A program made the position numbers and the translations under genes. This document shows, piece after piece, positions 26,713 through 35,919 of a stretch of 47,290 nucleotides of DNA. Source of the stretch: Erysipelotrichaceae bacterium. Its GTDB lineage: Bacteria; Bacillota; Clostridia; TANB77; CAG-508. Position 1 is the first letter of the stretch. Each line of letters opens with the position of its first letter. The stretch spans positions 1 through 47,290 of the forward strand of contig JAETTH010000009.1 in assembly GCA_021769225.1 (NCBI GenBank). The letters run 5' to 3'. Below the pieces are notes generated by a model that had not been told where the DNA came from, ran no database searches, and saw only the letters and a program-made list of their open reading frames with translations.

Positions 26713-28261
26713 ATGTTAAAATTTTCAAAAAAACTTGTATATATTTTGGGAATTATATTTTTAGGATTATTGATTATCATGAACTTAATCCATAATGCGA
26801 CAGTTGAAAATGCCATTGAACATGTCCGAATGGATCAAAACACAGTTTTAAAAATGATATGTGTTTTGGGAATGATGATTATCTTATTAGTTTTTTTCTA
26901 TGAGATTAAAAAGATAAAATCTAGTAAGATAACAAAAACAATTATCATTACATTAATTTGTCTTTACTTTATTATTTCAATCTTTTGGATTTTTAAAAAC
27001 AATATAAAACCTGTTGATGATGCAGGATGTATTCAAGATGTAGCTGTTAATTTAAAAGAAGGAAATTTGGATGCAATCAAACAAAGACGGATATATTGAA
27101 CAATACCCTCATCAAATTGGGATTAGCTTATTTATGTCCTATCTTTATCAAATTTTTAATACAAACGACTATATGCTAATTCGAATAATAAATGTAATTG
27201 CTAATATTAGTATGATATTAGCACTTTATCAAATAACCAAAACACTAGCACAAAAATATCAAGTAAATCCATTAATTTATTTCATATTAATCACTACCTT
27301 TTCCCCATTAATTCTTCTTAGCACATTTGTCTATGGAGATTATATTGGACTTGCCTTTGCAAGTTGGGGAATCTATTTTGCTATACGTTACACTCAAAAA
27401 GGATATAAAGTATATAATATAATAACAGCAGCAATTTTCCTTTTACTTGCCTATATTATAAAAATGAACTATATTATTATGACAATTGCTACAGCTATTT
27501 ATCTAATTTTAGACATCATACAAACGAAAGAAAGAATAGCTAAAAAAAGCATATTAATTATTATCATGCTTATAATTGTAATAATACCAAACACAATCTT
27601 AATGAAAATCTATTCACAAAAATTAGAATGCAATGAAAATAAATCCATATCATTTCCTACTTATTTATACATGGGAATGTCAGAAAGTTACCGAGCAAAT
27701 GGATGGTATGGGCATGCGATTGAACAGTCATGGACGGATCCAGAACAAGCAGCAAAAGAATATCCTCATTTAATCAAAGAAAGACTAATACAAATGCTTC
27801 AATCACCATTTTATACCATAGGATTTTATTATCAAAAGACAATTTCAGGTTGGACTGATCCAATGTATGCAAGCATCTGGTATAATTTAGCTCCAGAAGT
27901 AAAAGATGTAAAAATACCACAAATTGAAAATCAACTAAAGTATCAAATTGTAAATAACTATCAAAAAGGATTAGTCTTACTGATTTTCTTAGCAAGTTTT
28001 ATTGCTTTAACCAAAAATCGTAAAAACTTATCACTAGAAGTTATTTTCTTAACGACAATCTTTATAGGAGGATTTCTATTCCATACTCTATGGGAAATGA
28101 AAACCAGATATGTACTTCCATTTGTGATTCTTTTAATCCCACTTGCAACAATAGGAATAGAGCCAATTGTTAATAAAGTAGGAGAAAAAGTAGAATTTTT
28201 AAAAGAAGAAATAAAACAAAAAAGAAAAAGAAAAGCAGAAATCAAGAAATTACCAAACTAA
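26713..28261 (+). CDS. GT-C-type membrane glycosyltransferase, requiring one +1 shift at CGG
   Basis: This is a polytopic membrane protein of 515 residues after recoding, similar to PMT/ArnT-like glycosyltransferases that use lipid-linked sugar donors. The first 125 residues carry three helices and DDAGCIQDVAVNLKEG. After in-frame CGG at 27088 the frame must shift +1 to continue as GYIEQYPHQIG, a segment typical of clostridial GT-C proteins; without it translation ends three codons later. About nine more helices, a large extracytoplasmic segment (SFPTYLYMGMSESYRANGWYG) and a Lys-rich cytoplasmic tail follow. The ATG at 26713 follows TAGGAGAG. The acceptor is unknown. Confidence 0.82.
27088..27091 (+). 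other. +1 recoding site 5 (GT-C glycosyltransferase), CGGA
   Basis: In-frame AGA CGG ATA TAT TGA would stop. Skipping C27088 gives AGA GGA TAT ATT GAA and restores the GYIEQYPHQ segment, where homologues have glycine before the aromatic residue. Confidence 0.85.
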
Positions 28262-28447
28262 GCTAAAAAAATAAAAACCATAAAAATTGAGGAAAATTTA
28301 GTATTAATATCCATTTTTTATAAAAGAAAACAAGAGAAAATAAGAGAAAAAACGAGATTTATAGAGGTAACAATAACCAGATTTGGAAAAATAAGCAAGA
28401 AAAAATACAAAATATAGACAAAATATCCAAAATAGAGTATACATAAT

Positions 28448-28476
28448 TTGAATTTGTACAAAATATATGGTATAAT
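28448..28476 (+). promoter_or_regulatory. Promoter of the M23 peptidase gene
   Basis: TTGAAT (28448-28453) and TATAAT (28471-28476) are 17 bases apart. The rest of the 28262-28500 gap shows no other feature. Confidence 0.7.
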
Positions 28477-28517
28477 AAATCTTGTGTCGCGCAAAATAAA
28501 AAGGAGAGTGGATATAT

Positions 28518-29489
28518 ATTTTAAGCAAGAAAATAGTAAATTATACTAAAGAAAGCTTAAAGGTAATTACATTATTAACAATAGGTTTTATTTTCATAAT
28601 CGCGATTATTTTAATAAATTATAAACCAGTATATAAAGTAACAATTTCCGGTAAAGAAGTTGGTTACATTGAAAATAAAGAAGAATTTGAAAAAAATCTA
28701 GAACAAAATATGATAGCAGGAGATCAAAGCATAGCATATATTAGCCTAAATGAAACTCCTACTTATGAATTTCAATTTGTAAAAGACCTAAAAGAAACCA
28801 ATGAGGAAGATATATTACTGTCTTTAAAAGAGAGTGCTCAAATTACGTATGTTACTTATGCTGTTACATTAAACAATGAAACTGAAGCATATGTAAAAAC
28901 AGTAGAAGAAGCAGAAGAAATTGTAAATAGTATCAAAGAAGAATATAATCAAGACTTAGAGTTAGACTTAGGTATTTTACCAGTCTATACAGAAGGATCC
29001 GATAGTATAGAATCAGTAGAAACTGAGATTGCGCAAACAAAATTAGACTCAGAAGTAAAAGCAAAAATTGAAGAACAAGAAAAAATTAAAGCGGCAACAG
29101 TAAATGGTATCTATTTAGCTGTTAAACCAATTTCAGGAACTATTACATCAAGATTCTCAGAAATCAGTAGTATTCGTTCGGGAGCTCATACAGGGCTAGA
29201 TATAGCAGCACCAAAAGGAACTGCCATTAAAGTAGTACAAGATGGAACTGTAACCTTTGCAGGATCATATGGTGCATATGGATATTGTGTAAAAGTCTCA
29301 CATGGAAATGGTGTGGAGACATGGTATGCACATTGTAGTAAAATATATGTATCTAAAGGGGAAGATGTTACAGCAGGTGATACAATCGCAGCGGTTGGAT
29401 CAACTGGTAACTCAACAGGTAACCATTTACATTTAGAGGTTCGTATTGATGGATCTCCAGTAAATCCACAAAGATATTTATATAGATAG
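28518..29489 (+). CDS. Membrane-anchored M23 (LytM) peptidase with a non-standard start
   Basis: This is an extracytoplasmic zinc metallopeptidase-like protein of about 323 residues. The reading frame includes a membrane helix (about 14-36), a mixed domain with GKEVGYIENKEEFEKNL, and a C-terminal M23 domain with HTGLDIAAP, WYAHCS and NHLHLEVR, which hold the zinc ligands. The first ATG in frame (28710) would delete the membrane anchor. AAGGAGAG at 28501-28508 instead points to a start at ATA 28512 or ATT 28518; there is no in-frame ATG, GTG or TTG between. ATT is given here, but the exact start is uncertain. It may remodel cell wall or act like SpoIIQ in sporulation. Confidence 0.8.
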   Translation: MLSKKIVNYTKESLKVITLLTIGFIFIIAIILINYKPVYKVTISGKEVGYIENKEEFEKNLEQNMIAGDQSIAYISLNETPTYEFQFVKDLKETNEEDILLSLKESAQITYVTYAVTLNNETEAYVKTVEEAEEIVNSIKEEYNQDLELDLGILPVYTEGSDSIESVETEIAQTKLDSEVKAKIEEQEKIKAATVNGIYLAVKPISGTITSRFSEISSIRSGAHTGLDIAAPKGTAIKVVQDGTVTFAGSYGAYGYCVKVSHGNGVETWYAHCSKIYVSKGEDVTAGDTIAAVGSTGNSTGNHLHLEVRIDGSPVNPQRYLYR

Positions 29490-29492
29490 ATA

Positions 29493-29530
29493 AAAGAAGC
29501 ATTTAGAAAATTTCTAAATGCTTTTTCTTT
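29493..29530 (+). terminator. Terminator after the M23 gene
   Basis: GCATTTAGAA and TTCTAAATGC form the core stem, extended by AAAAGAA and TTCTTTT, with a T-rich tail. Confidence 0.85.
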
Positions 29531-29620
29531 TGTTTTTTCCTGAATTTACTAATAAAAAATTCAATATTTTACAAAAAATTGAGCACAATAATAGTAAATA
29601 GAAGATAAGGAGGAAAAAAT

Positions 29621-29845
29621 ATGTCAAGTCCAAAAACACCACTCGTAAAAAATGCAAGAGAAGCTTTAACAAAATTTAAATTAGAATGTGCACAAGAATT
29701 AGGAAGAACACAATTTGTAAAAGAAAATAATGATCATTATAAAGGTGATTTAACTGCAAAACAAAATGGATCTGAAGGTGGACCAATCGGAGGATTAATG
29801 GTTAAAAAGATGATTGCAGAAGCAGAAAAAAATTTAATGAACTAA
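29621..29845 (+). CDS. Alpha/beta-type small acid-soluble spore protein
   Basis: SASPs coat and protect spore DNA and are degraded at germination by the GPR protease. The 74-residue protein has the first conserved segment as KFKLECAQELG, with the GPR-type Glu-X-Ala site, and the second as EGGPIGGLMVKKMIAEAE. Compared with the classical family, the central loop is longer and the second motif carries extra glycines (GGPIGG), a variant seen in some clostridial SASPs. AAGGAGG precedes the ATG. A sigma-G promoter was expected upstream but none was convincing. Confidence 0.85.
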   Translation: MSSPKTPLVKNAREALTKFKLECAQELGRTQFVKENNDHYKGDLTAKQNGSEGGPIGGLMVKKMIAEAEKNLMN

Positions 29846-29851
29846 AAAAGT

Positions 29852-29886
29852 AAAAAGAAGAAGACTTTGCAAGTCTTCTTCTTTTT
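29852..29886 (+). terminator. Terminator after the SASP gene
   Basis: A 16-bp perfect stem, AAAAAGAAGAAGACTT and AAGTCTTCTTCTTTTT, has a 3-base loop. Confidence 0.92.
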
Positions 29887-29918
29887 AAATGAGAATAAAT
29901 AAACTTAAAATCATAGTC

Positions 29919-29947
29919 TTGCTATTTTATTTTTCTTACTATATAAT
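29919..29947 (+). promoter_or_regulatory. Sigma-A promoter of the HD-topB operon
   Basis: TTGCTA (29919-29924) and TATAAT (29942-29947) are separated by 17 bases. Confidence 0.7.
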
Positions 29948-29980
29948 GGCACATATAGATAGAACCAAGGAGGAATAGTA

Positions 29981-30757
29981 GTGCTTGACATAGAAAATGC
30001 CAAAAAAGTATTTCAAGAATATGTTGATAGTTTTGATAAAACACAAAATGGGATTCGATTAAAAAATGCACATACTTATCGTGTAGCAGATCTAATAAAA
30101 ACGTTAGCCGAGTCAATATCTTTTTCAGACGAGGAGATAGAGCTTGCAGAGTTAATTGGACTTTTACATGATATTGGAAGGTTTGAACAATTAAAAAGAT
30201 ATCATACCTTTTTAGATTCAAAAAGTATTGATCATGCAAAATTAGGAGTAAAAATTCTATTTGAAGATGGACTGATTCGTAGATTTATTCAAACAGAGGA
30301 ATATGATAGAATCATTAAAATTGCAGTAGATAACCATAATAAATTAAAAATAGAGCCAAACCTTTCGGAAAAGGAATTGGTATATTGCAGATTGATTCGT
30401 GACGCAGATAAAATTGATATTTTTTATAATAATACAACAGAAAATAGAAAAATAGGATTTCAAGATTTTGACCAACAAGATGAAAGAATTTCAGATACTG
30501 TATTAGAAACTTTTAAACAAGGAAAACAGATAGAGAATAGTAAAAGAAAATATTTTTTAGATGCCTATATTAATATGATTTCATTTATTTATGATTTAAA
30601 TTTTATGAAATCATTTGAAATCATAAAAGAAAAAGGATATATCAATTGTTTAGTAAATCAACTAGAATTAAAGGATGAAAAAGCAAAACGAGTAATGGAA
30701 GAGATAAAAAAAACAGCAAATGAATATATAGAAAACAGAATAAAAGAGGATGTTTAA
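29981..30757 (+). CDS. HD-domain metal-dependent phosphohydrolase
   Basis: This 258-residue soluble protein belongs to the HD superfamily. The metal-binding set is visible as His in NAHTYRVADL, HD in LLHDIGRFEQL, and further His and Asp in IDHAKLG and DNHNKLKIEP, closing with RDADKIDIF. Such proteins hydrolyse nucleotides or cyclic nucleotides; the substrate is unknown. The GTG start at 29981 follows AAGGAGG. The stop at 30757 lies one base before the topB ATG, so the two are translationally close. Confidence 0.88.
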   Translation: MLDIENAKKVFQEYVDSFDKTQNGIRLKNAHTYRVADLIKTLAESISFSDEEIELAELIGLLHDIGRFEQLKRYHTFLDSKSIDHAKLGVKILFEDGLIRRFIQTEEYDRIIKIAVDNHNKLKIEPNLSEKELVYCRLIRDADKIDIFYNNTTENRKIGFQDFDQQDERISDTVLETFKQGKQIENSKRKYFLDAYINMISFIYDLNFMKSFEIIKEKGYINCLVNQLELKDEKAKRVMEEIKKTANEYIENRIKEDV

Positions 30758-30758
30758 T

Positions 30759-32700
30759 ATGCCAAAAAATTTACTAATAACAGAGAAACCTTCAGTTGCC
30801 ATGGAGTTTGCAAAGGTCTTGGGAATTAATCGGAGCAAGAAAAGATGGATATTTAGAATCAGATACTTGGATTGTGACTTGGTGTGTAGGCCATTTAGTT
30901 ACTATGTCTTATCCAGAAAAATATGATGAGAAATTAAAATTTTGGAGATTAGATACACTGCCATTTATGCCAAAAGAGTATAAGTATGAAGTAATTCCTT
31001 CTGTAGAAAAACAATTTCAAGTGATTAAAAATCTTTTAACAAGAGAAGATGTGAGTATAATTTATGTTTCAACTGACTCTGGGCGTGAAGGAGAATATAT
31101 TTATCGTTTAGTTGAGCAGATGGTTGGAGTAAAAGAAAAAGAGAGAAAAAGAGTATGGATTGATTCTCAAACAGAGGAAGAAATTAAAAGAGGAATTAAA
31201 GAAGCAAAAGATTTATCGGAATATGATAGTTTATCCAATAGTGCTTATTTAAGAGCAAAAGAAGATTATTTAATCGGAATTAATTTTTCTAGACTTCTTT
31301 CTATCATTTATGGAAAAAGAATTGCAGGAAAAATTAATCAAGATAAAGTTTCCATTTCAGTAGGTAGAGTTATGACTTGTGTCCTTGGGATGATTGTTCA
31401 AAGAGAACGAGAAATTCGAAATTTTACTAAAACAACTTATTACAAAGTATTAGGGCAATTTGGAGACGAACAAGGTTCTTTTAAAGCAGACTGGAAGGTT
31501 AATGAAAATTCACCACTTTATCAATCACCAAAGTTATACAACGAATTTGGATTTAAAAAGAAGCAAGATGCCAAAGATTTTATCACTTCTTTAATAGGAA
31601 AAGAAGCAAAAATAGTGGAATTAAAGAAATCAAAGCAAAAAGAAAATGCTCCTTTGTTATTTAATCTAGCAGAGATTCAAAATGAATGTACCAAAAGATT
31701 TAAGATTAAACCTGATGAAACATTAGATATTATTCAAAATCTTTATGAAAAAAAATTAGTTACCTATCCTAGAACAGATGCAAGGGTATTATCAACAGCA
31801 GTTGCAAAAGAGATTACCAAAAATTTAAATGGAATTGCAAAAGGATTTCAAAATGAAGAAGTACAAGCAATTATAAAAAAAATGGTAGAGGAGAAATATT
31901 CTACTAATTTAATAAAAACAAAATATGTCAATGATAGTAAGATTACAGATCATTATGCTATTACTCCAACAGGACAAGGGTATGAGAATTATGAGAGATT
32001 ACCGGATTTACAAAAGCAAGTGTATTTAGTTATTGTAAAACGTTTCCTAGCAATTTTTTACCCACCCGCAGAGTTTGAGAAAATTTCTACTACGATTCAA
32101 ATCGAGCAAGAACAGTTTTCAGCAAGCGGAAAAGTATGTGTAAAAAGTGGATATTTAGAGGTTTTAAAACCTAAAAATGTGGATAAAGAAAAAAAGCAAG
32201 AAGAGGGAGAAGGAAAAAAAGAAGAGGATGTAAATTTAGATATCTTAAAAACTTTAAAAAAAGGAGAAAGTATCGATGTTCTTAACTTTGAAACAAAAGA
32301 TTCTGAGACATCACCACCAAGTAGGTATAACTCTGGATCCATTATTTTAGCAATGGAAAATGCAGGCAAGTTAATTGAAGATGAAGAACTAAGAGAACAA
32401 ATTAAAGGAGCTGGAATCGGAACAAGTGCAACAAGAGCAGAGATTATAAAAAAATTAGAAAAGATTAAATACATTGAAATCAATTCTAAAACCCAAATTA
32501 TAACGCCAACAGAATTTGGAGAATTGATTTATGATGTAGTTTCTATGTCTATGGCAGACATGCTAAATCCCAAATTAACAGCAAGCTGGGAAAAAGGATT
32601 AGATATGGTTGCGAAAAAAGAAATTGAACCAGAAGAATTTATGAAAAAATTAGAAGAATATATTAAATCAAAGTTTGATAAACTAGTAATCAGAAGATAA
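30759..32700 (+). CDS. topB: DNA topoisomerase III (type IA), requiring one +1 shift at CGG
   Basis: TopB relaxes and decatenates DNA by single-strand passage. The true start is ATG 30759, giving MPKNLLITEKPSVAMEFAKV, the first strand of the Toprim domain. After 24 codons, in-frame CGG at 30831 must shift +1 to continue as GARKDGYLESD and VTWCVGHLV. The recoded protein has about 646 residues. The Toprim acidic motif is TDSGREGEYIYR, and the catalytic tyrosine (about residue 336) lies in VTYPRTDARVL. A Lys/Glu-rich insert (about 455-480) and domain I/III parts follow. Gene finders without the shift would start inside the gene at 30796 and lose the Toprim glutamate. Confidence 0.92.
30831..30834 (+). 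other. +1 recoding site 6 (topB), CGGA
   Basis: In-frame GGA ATT AAT CGG AGC leaves the family. Skipping C30831 gives AAT GGA GCA AGA AAA and connects the N-terminal TEKPSVA motif with the rest of the Toprim domain. Confidence 0.9.
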
Positions 32701-32728
32701 GAGAGAAGAATAAAAAGAGGGTGAAAAC

Positions 32729-33571
32729 ATGAAATTAGGATTAGCTTTATCTGGGGGAGGAGTAAAAGGAGCAGCACATATAGGAGTGATTAAAGCATTA
32801 GAGGAAAATGAAATTCAAATTCATGCAATAGCAGGAACTTCATCTGGTAGTATTGTAGCAACACTTTATGGGATGGGATATACTTCAGAAGAAATGCTCA
32901 AACTATTTAACTATTTTTCAAAAGGAATCTTAAGAGGAAGTCCGATGTACCGATCACCTGATGGGAAAAGTGATCTAAGTATAAAAATAGGTGGTATTTT
33001 ATCTGGACAAAGTATCTCAGATGCCTTAGAAGAAGCAGCAAAATTAAAAGAAATGGAAATGATATCTCAGATAAATAAAATTCAAATTGCCATTCCAACG
33101 GTAGATATTTTAAATGGAGAAAAATATGTATTTACCAATAGCCCAAAACAAGAAGAATATTACATTAAGGAAGCTAAAATTTCTACTGCTGTAAGAGCAA
33201 GTAGTTCTTATCCTGGGGTATTTGCACCTTGCCTTTTTAAAGAACATAAATTTGTAGATGGTGGAGTATTAGATAATGTACCTGCAGACGAAGTAAAGAA
33301 ATTAGATGTTGACAAAGTAATTGCAATTAAATTTGCTTTAGACAAAAAACTAAAACCAAATGGAATTTATGGTGTTGCAATGAAATCAATGGATATTATC
33401 TTTGATAATCGTTCAAGACATGAAGTAGAGTGCAGTGATTTAGTACTAGATGTTGATACCAAAGATGCTAATGTATTTAATATCAAAAAAATTGATGATT
33501 GTTATCGTTATGGGTATGAAACTGCTATCTTACATATGATAGAAATCAAAAAAATGTTAAAACAAGAATAA
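32729..33571 (+). CDS. Patatin-like phospholipase (RssA type)
   Basis: This is a 280-residue lipid acyl hydrolase. The oxyanion-hole motif SGGGVKGAAHIGV is at the N-terminus (about 8-20). The nucleophile Ser lies in GTSSGS, and the catalytic Asp in VDGGVLDNVP. No signal peptide or membrane helix is present, so it is cytoplasmic or peripheral. GAGGGTG precedes the ATG at 32729. It follows topB by 28 bases and precedes the flavodiiron gene by 41, probably in one transcript. The physiological lipid is unknown. Confidence 0.93.
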   Translation: MKLGLALSGGGVKGAAHIGVIKALEENEIQIHAIAGTSSGSIVATLYGMGYTSEEMLKLFNYFSKGILRGSPMYRSPDGKSDLSIKIGGILSGQSISDALEEAAKLKEMEMISQINKIQIAIPTVDILNGEKYVFTNSPKQEEYYIKEAKISTAVRASSSYPGVFAPCLFKEHKFVDGGVLDNVPADEVKKLDVDKVIAIKFALDKKLKPNGIYGVAMKSMDIIFDNRSRHEVECSDLVLDVDTKDANVFNIKKIDDCYRYGYETAILHMIEIKKMLKQE

Positions 33572-33612
33572 ATTCAGAAAAATCGAAAAAAATAAGAATA
33601 GGAGGAAAAAAC

Positions 33613-34791
33613 ATGGGAAAAAAAATAACTGAAAAAGTAACTTGGGTTGGAAAGGTAGATTGGGAACTAAAAAAGTTTCATGGAGATGAATATACAACCG
33701 ATAAAGGCTCATCCTATAATAGTTACTTAATTCGAGATGAAAAAACAGTTTTAATTGATACAGCATGGCTTCCTTATGACAAAGAGTTTGTGGCAAATCT
33801 AAAAAAAGAAATTGATTTAAATAAAATTGACTATATCATATGTAATCATGGAGAAGTTGATCACAGTGGTAGTTTACCAGAGCTTATGAGAGAAATTCCC
33901 AATACACCAATTTATTGTACTGCCAATGGAATAAAATCCATCCAAGGACAATATCATAGAAATTGGAATTTTATCCCTGTAAAAACAGGAGATACATTAA
34001 ATATTGGAGAAAGCACATTAACATTTATTGAAGCACCAATGCTTCATTGGCCAGATACTATGTTTACCTATATGGATAAAGAAAATATTCTATTTAGTAA
34101 TGATGGATTCGGACAACACTTGGCATCAGAGCACCTATATGCTCATGAAGTTGATCAAGCAGTCCTATACCAAGAAGCAATTAAATATTATGCCAATATT
34201 CTAGCACCATTTAGTATGATTGCAAATCGAAAAATTAAAGAAATTTTAGCCATGAATTTACCCATTGACCTAATTGCACCAAGTCATGGCGTAATATGGA
34301 AACAAAAACCAACTCAAATTGTAGAAAAATATTTAGAGTGGTCAGAAAACTATCAAGAAAATCAAATTACAATTCTTTATGATACCATGTGGAATGACAC
34401 TAGAAAAATGGCAGAAATGATTGCAAAAGGGATTCAAAACAAAGATAAACAAGTAACTATCAAATTATTAAATACAGCTAAAGAAGATAAAACAGAAGTA
34501 TTAACAGAAGTGTTTAAATCAAAGATGATTTTAGTAGGTTCACCAACAGTAAATAATGGATATCTATACTCCATTGCAGGAATCTTAGAAATGATCAAAG
34601 GATTAAAACTAAAAAATAAAAAAGCAGCAGCTTTCGGAAGTTATGGATGGAGTGGAGAAGCTGTTGGACAAATAACCCAAAAGCTAAAAGAAGCGGGTTT
34701 TGAAATTGTAAATGATGGATTAAAAGCAATGTGGACACCAAACCAAGTAGTAAAAGAACAGTGTATTAAATTTGGAGAAGAAATTGCTTAA
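33613..34791 (+). CDS. fprA: A-type flavodiiron protein (oxygen/NO reductase)
   Basis: Flavodiiron proteins reduce oxygen to water, or nitric oxide to nitrous oxide, in anaerobes. The 392 residues show the beta-lactamase-like di-iron domain with NHGEVDHSGSL (His, Glu, Asp and His ligands), the bridging Asp in SNDGFGQH, and SHGVIW. A flavodoxin domain follows, with FMN-binding ILYDTMWNDTRKMAE and VGSPTVNNGYL. There is no extra rubredoxin or NADH-oxidoreductase domain, so electrons must come from a separate rubredoxin. GGAGGA precedes the ATG at 33613. Confidence 0.95.
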   Translation: MGKKITEKVTWVGKVDWELKKFHGDEYTTDKGSSYNSYLIRDEKTVLIDTAWLPYDKEFVANLKKEIDLNKIDYIICNHGEVDHSGSLPELMREIPNTPIYCTANGIKSIQGQYHRNWNFIPVKTGDTLNIGESTLTFIEAPMLHWPDTMFTYMDKENILFSNDGFGQHLASEHLYAHEVDQAVLYQEAIKYYANILAPFSMIANRKIKEILAMNLPIDLIAPSHGVIWKQKPTQIVEKYLEWSENYQENQITILYDTMWNDTRKMAEMIAKGIQNKDKQVTIKLLNTAKEDKTEVLTEVFKSKMILVGSPTVNNGYLYSIAGILEMIKGLKLKNKKAAAFGSYGWSGEAVGQITQKLKEAGFEIVNDGLKAMWTPNQVVKEQCIKFGEEIA

Positions 34792-34830
34792 ACGTGATAA
34801 AATGTAAAAAGAAAACATAAAAAAAGAAAG

Positions 34831-34858
34831 AAAAAACCAGTCATACAACTGGTTTTTT
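34831..34858. terminator. Terminator between converging genes
   Basis: AAAAAACCAGT (34831-34841) pairs with ACTGGTTTTTT (34848-34858). It serves both the flavodiiron gene and the minus-strand SDR gene, whose stop codon follows directly. Confidence 0.88.
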
Positions 34859-35752
34859 TTATACAACTGTACCACCATTAACATGTAACACTTGTCCTGT
34901 TACAAAACGAGAATCATCAGAAGCTAAATACAAATACGTAGGAGCAATTTCAAAAGGTTGGCCTGCTCTTTTTAATGGGACATCTGCTCCAAAAGTTTCT
35001 ACTCGATCTTCTGGAAAAGTGGAAGGAATAATAGGAGTCCAAACAGGACCAGGAGCAACGGCATTAACACGAATCTTTTGATCAACTAAAGACAAAGCAA
35101 GTGATCTAGTAAAAGAAACAACAGCACCTTTGGTACTAGAATAGTCTAAGAGTGTTTGTTCTCCAGCAAAAGCAGTAATAGAAGCAGTGTTAATAATGCT
35201 AGCATGTTCTTTTAAATGAGGAAGAATGGCTTTGGTTAAATAAAAAAAGGAATAAACATTTGTCTCAAATGTCATTTTTAATTGAGAAGCAGTGATATCT
35301 AAAAGACTATTTTGTGGAAACTGTGTAGCACAGTTATTCACTAATATATCTACTTTACCAACTGTCTTTAAAATCGTATCAATAACAAAGCGAGAAGAAC
35401 TTTCTTTTCTCAAATCACATTGAATGGTAATACACTTTCTTTCATAACCTTCAATCAGCTGTTTTGTCTTCATTGCATCATCTGTCTCATTGAGATAGAC
35501 AAGAACAACATCAGCTCCTTCTTTCGCAAATAAAATGGCAACAGCCCTGCCAATTCCACTATCGCCACCGCTAATAACAGCAACTTTATCGTTTAATTTA
35601 TGACTAGGAATATAATCAGGATTATCAAAAATAGGAGGTGGATCCATTAAATATTCAAAACCAGGATTTTGATCTTGATGCTGCTTTCGAAATGTTAAAG
35701 GAGTTTTTAAATTTTCATCTTTATAACCTAAATAGGGATATTCTGGATACAT
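34859..35752 (-). CDS. Short-chain dehydrogenase/reductase
   Basis: This NAD(P)-dependent oxidoreductase has 297 residues. The N-terminal 45 residues (YLGYKDENLKTPLTF, QDQNPG) are the extension found in YhdF/YghA-like members that accept sugars or aldehydes. The Rossmann motif is GGDSGIGRAVA, followed by NNCAT. The catalytic Ser is in INTASITA, and Tyr and Lys are in DYSSTKGAV. VNAVAPGPVWTPI and HVNGGTVV complete the fold. The start at 35752 follows AAGGTTTG, a weak ribosome site. It stands alone, divergent from murA. Confidence 0.92.
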   Translation of the reverse strand: MYPEYPYLGYKDENLKTPLTFRKQHQDQNPGFEYLMDPPPIFDNPDYIPSHKLNDKVAVISGGDSGIGRAVAILFAKEGADVVLVYLNETDDAMKTKQLIEGYERKCITIQCDLRKESSSRFVIDTILKTVGKVDILVNNCATQFPQNSLLDITASQLKMTFETNVYSFFYLTKAILPHLKEHASIINTASITAFAGEQTLLDYSSTKGAVVSFTRSLALSLVDQKIRVNAVAPGPVWTPIIPSTFPEDRVETFGADVPLKRAGQPFEIAPTYLYLASDDSRFVTGQVLHVNGGTVV

Positions 35753-35919
35753 GACAATACCAAACCTTCTTTCTCAATATATATCAATAATAGTAGTATA
35801 TAAATTTTGCAAAAAAATATACAAATCTTTATAAGAAAAGTTTCTACAAAGCAATTGATCACAAATTACGTTAATCTAACATAATATATAGCAGAAATAA
35901 AAAGAAGAGGTGAAAAATT

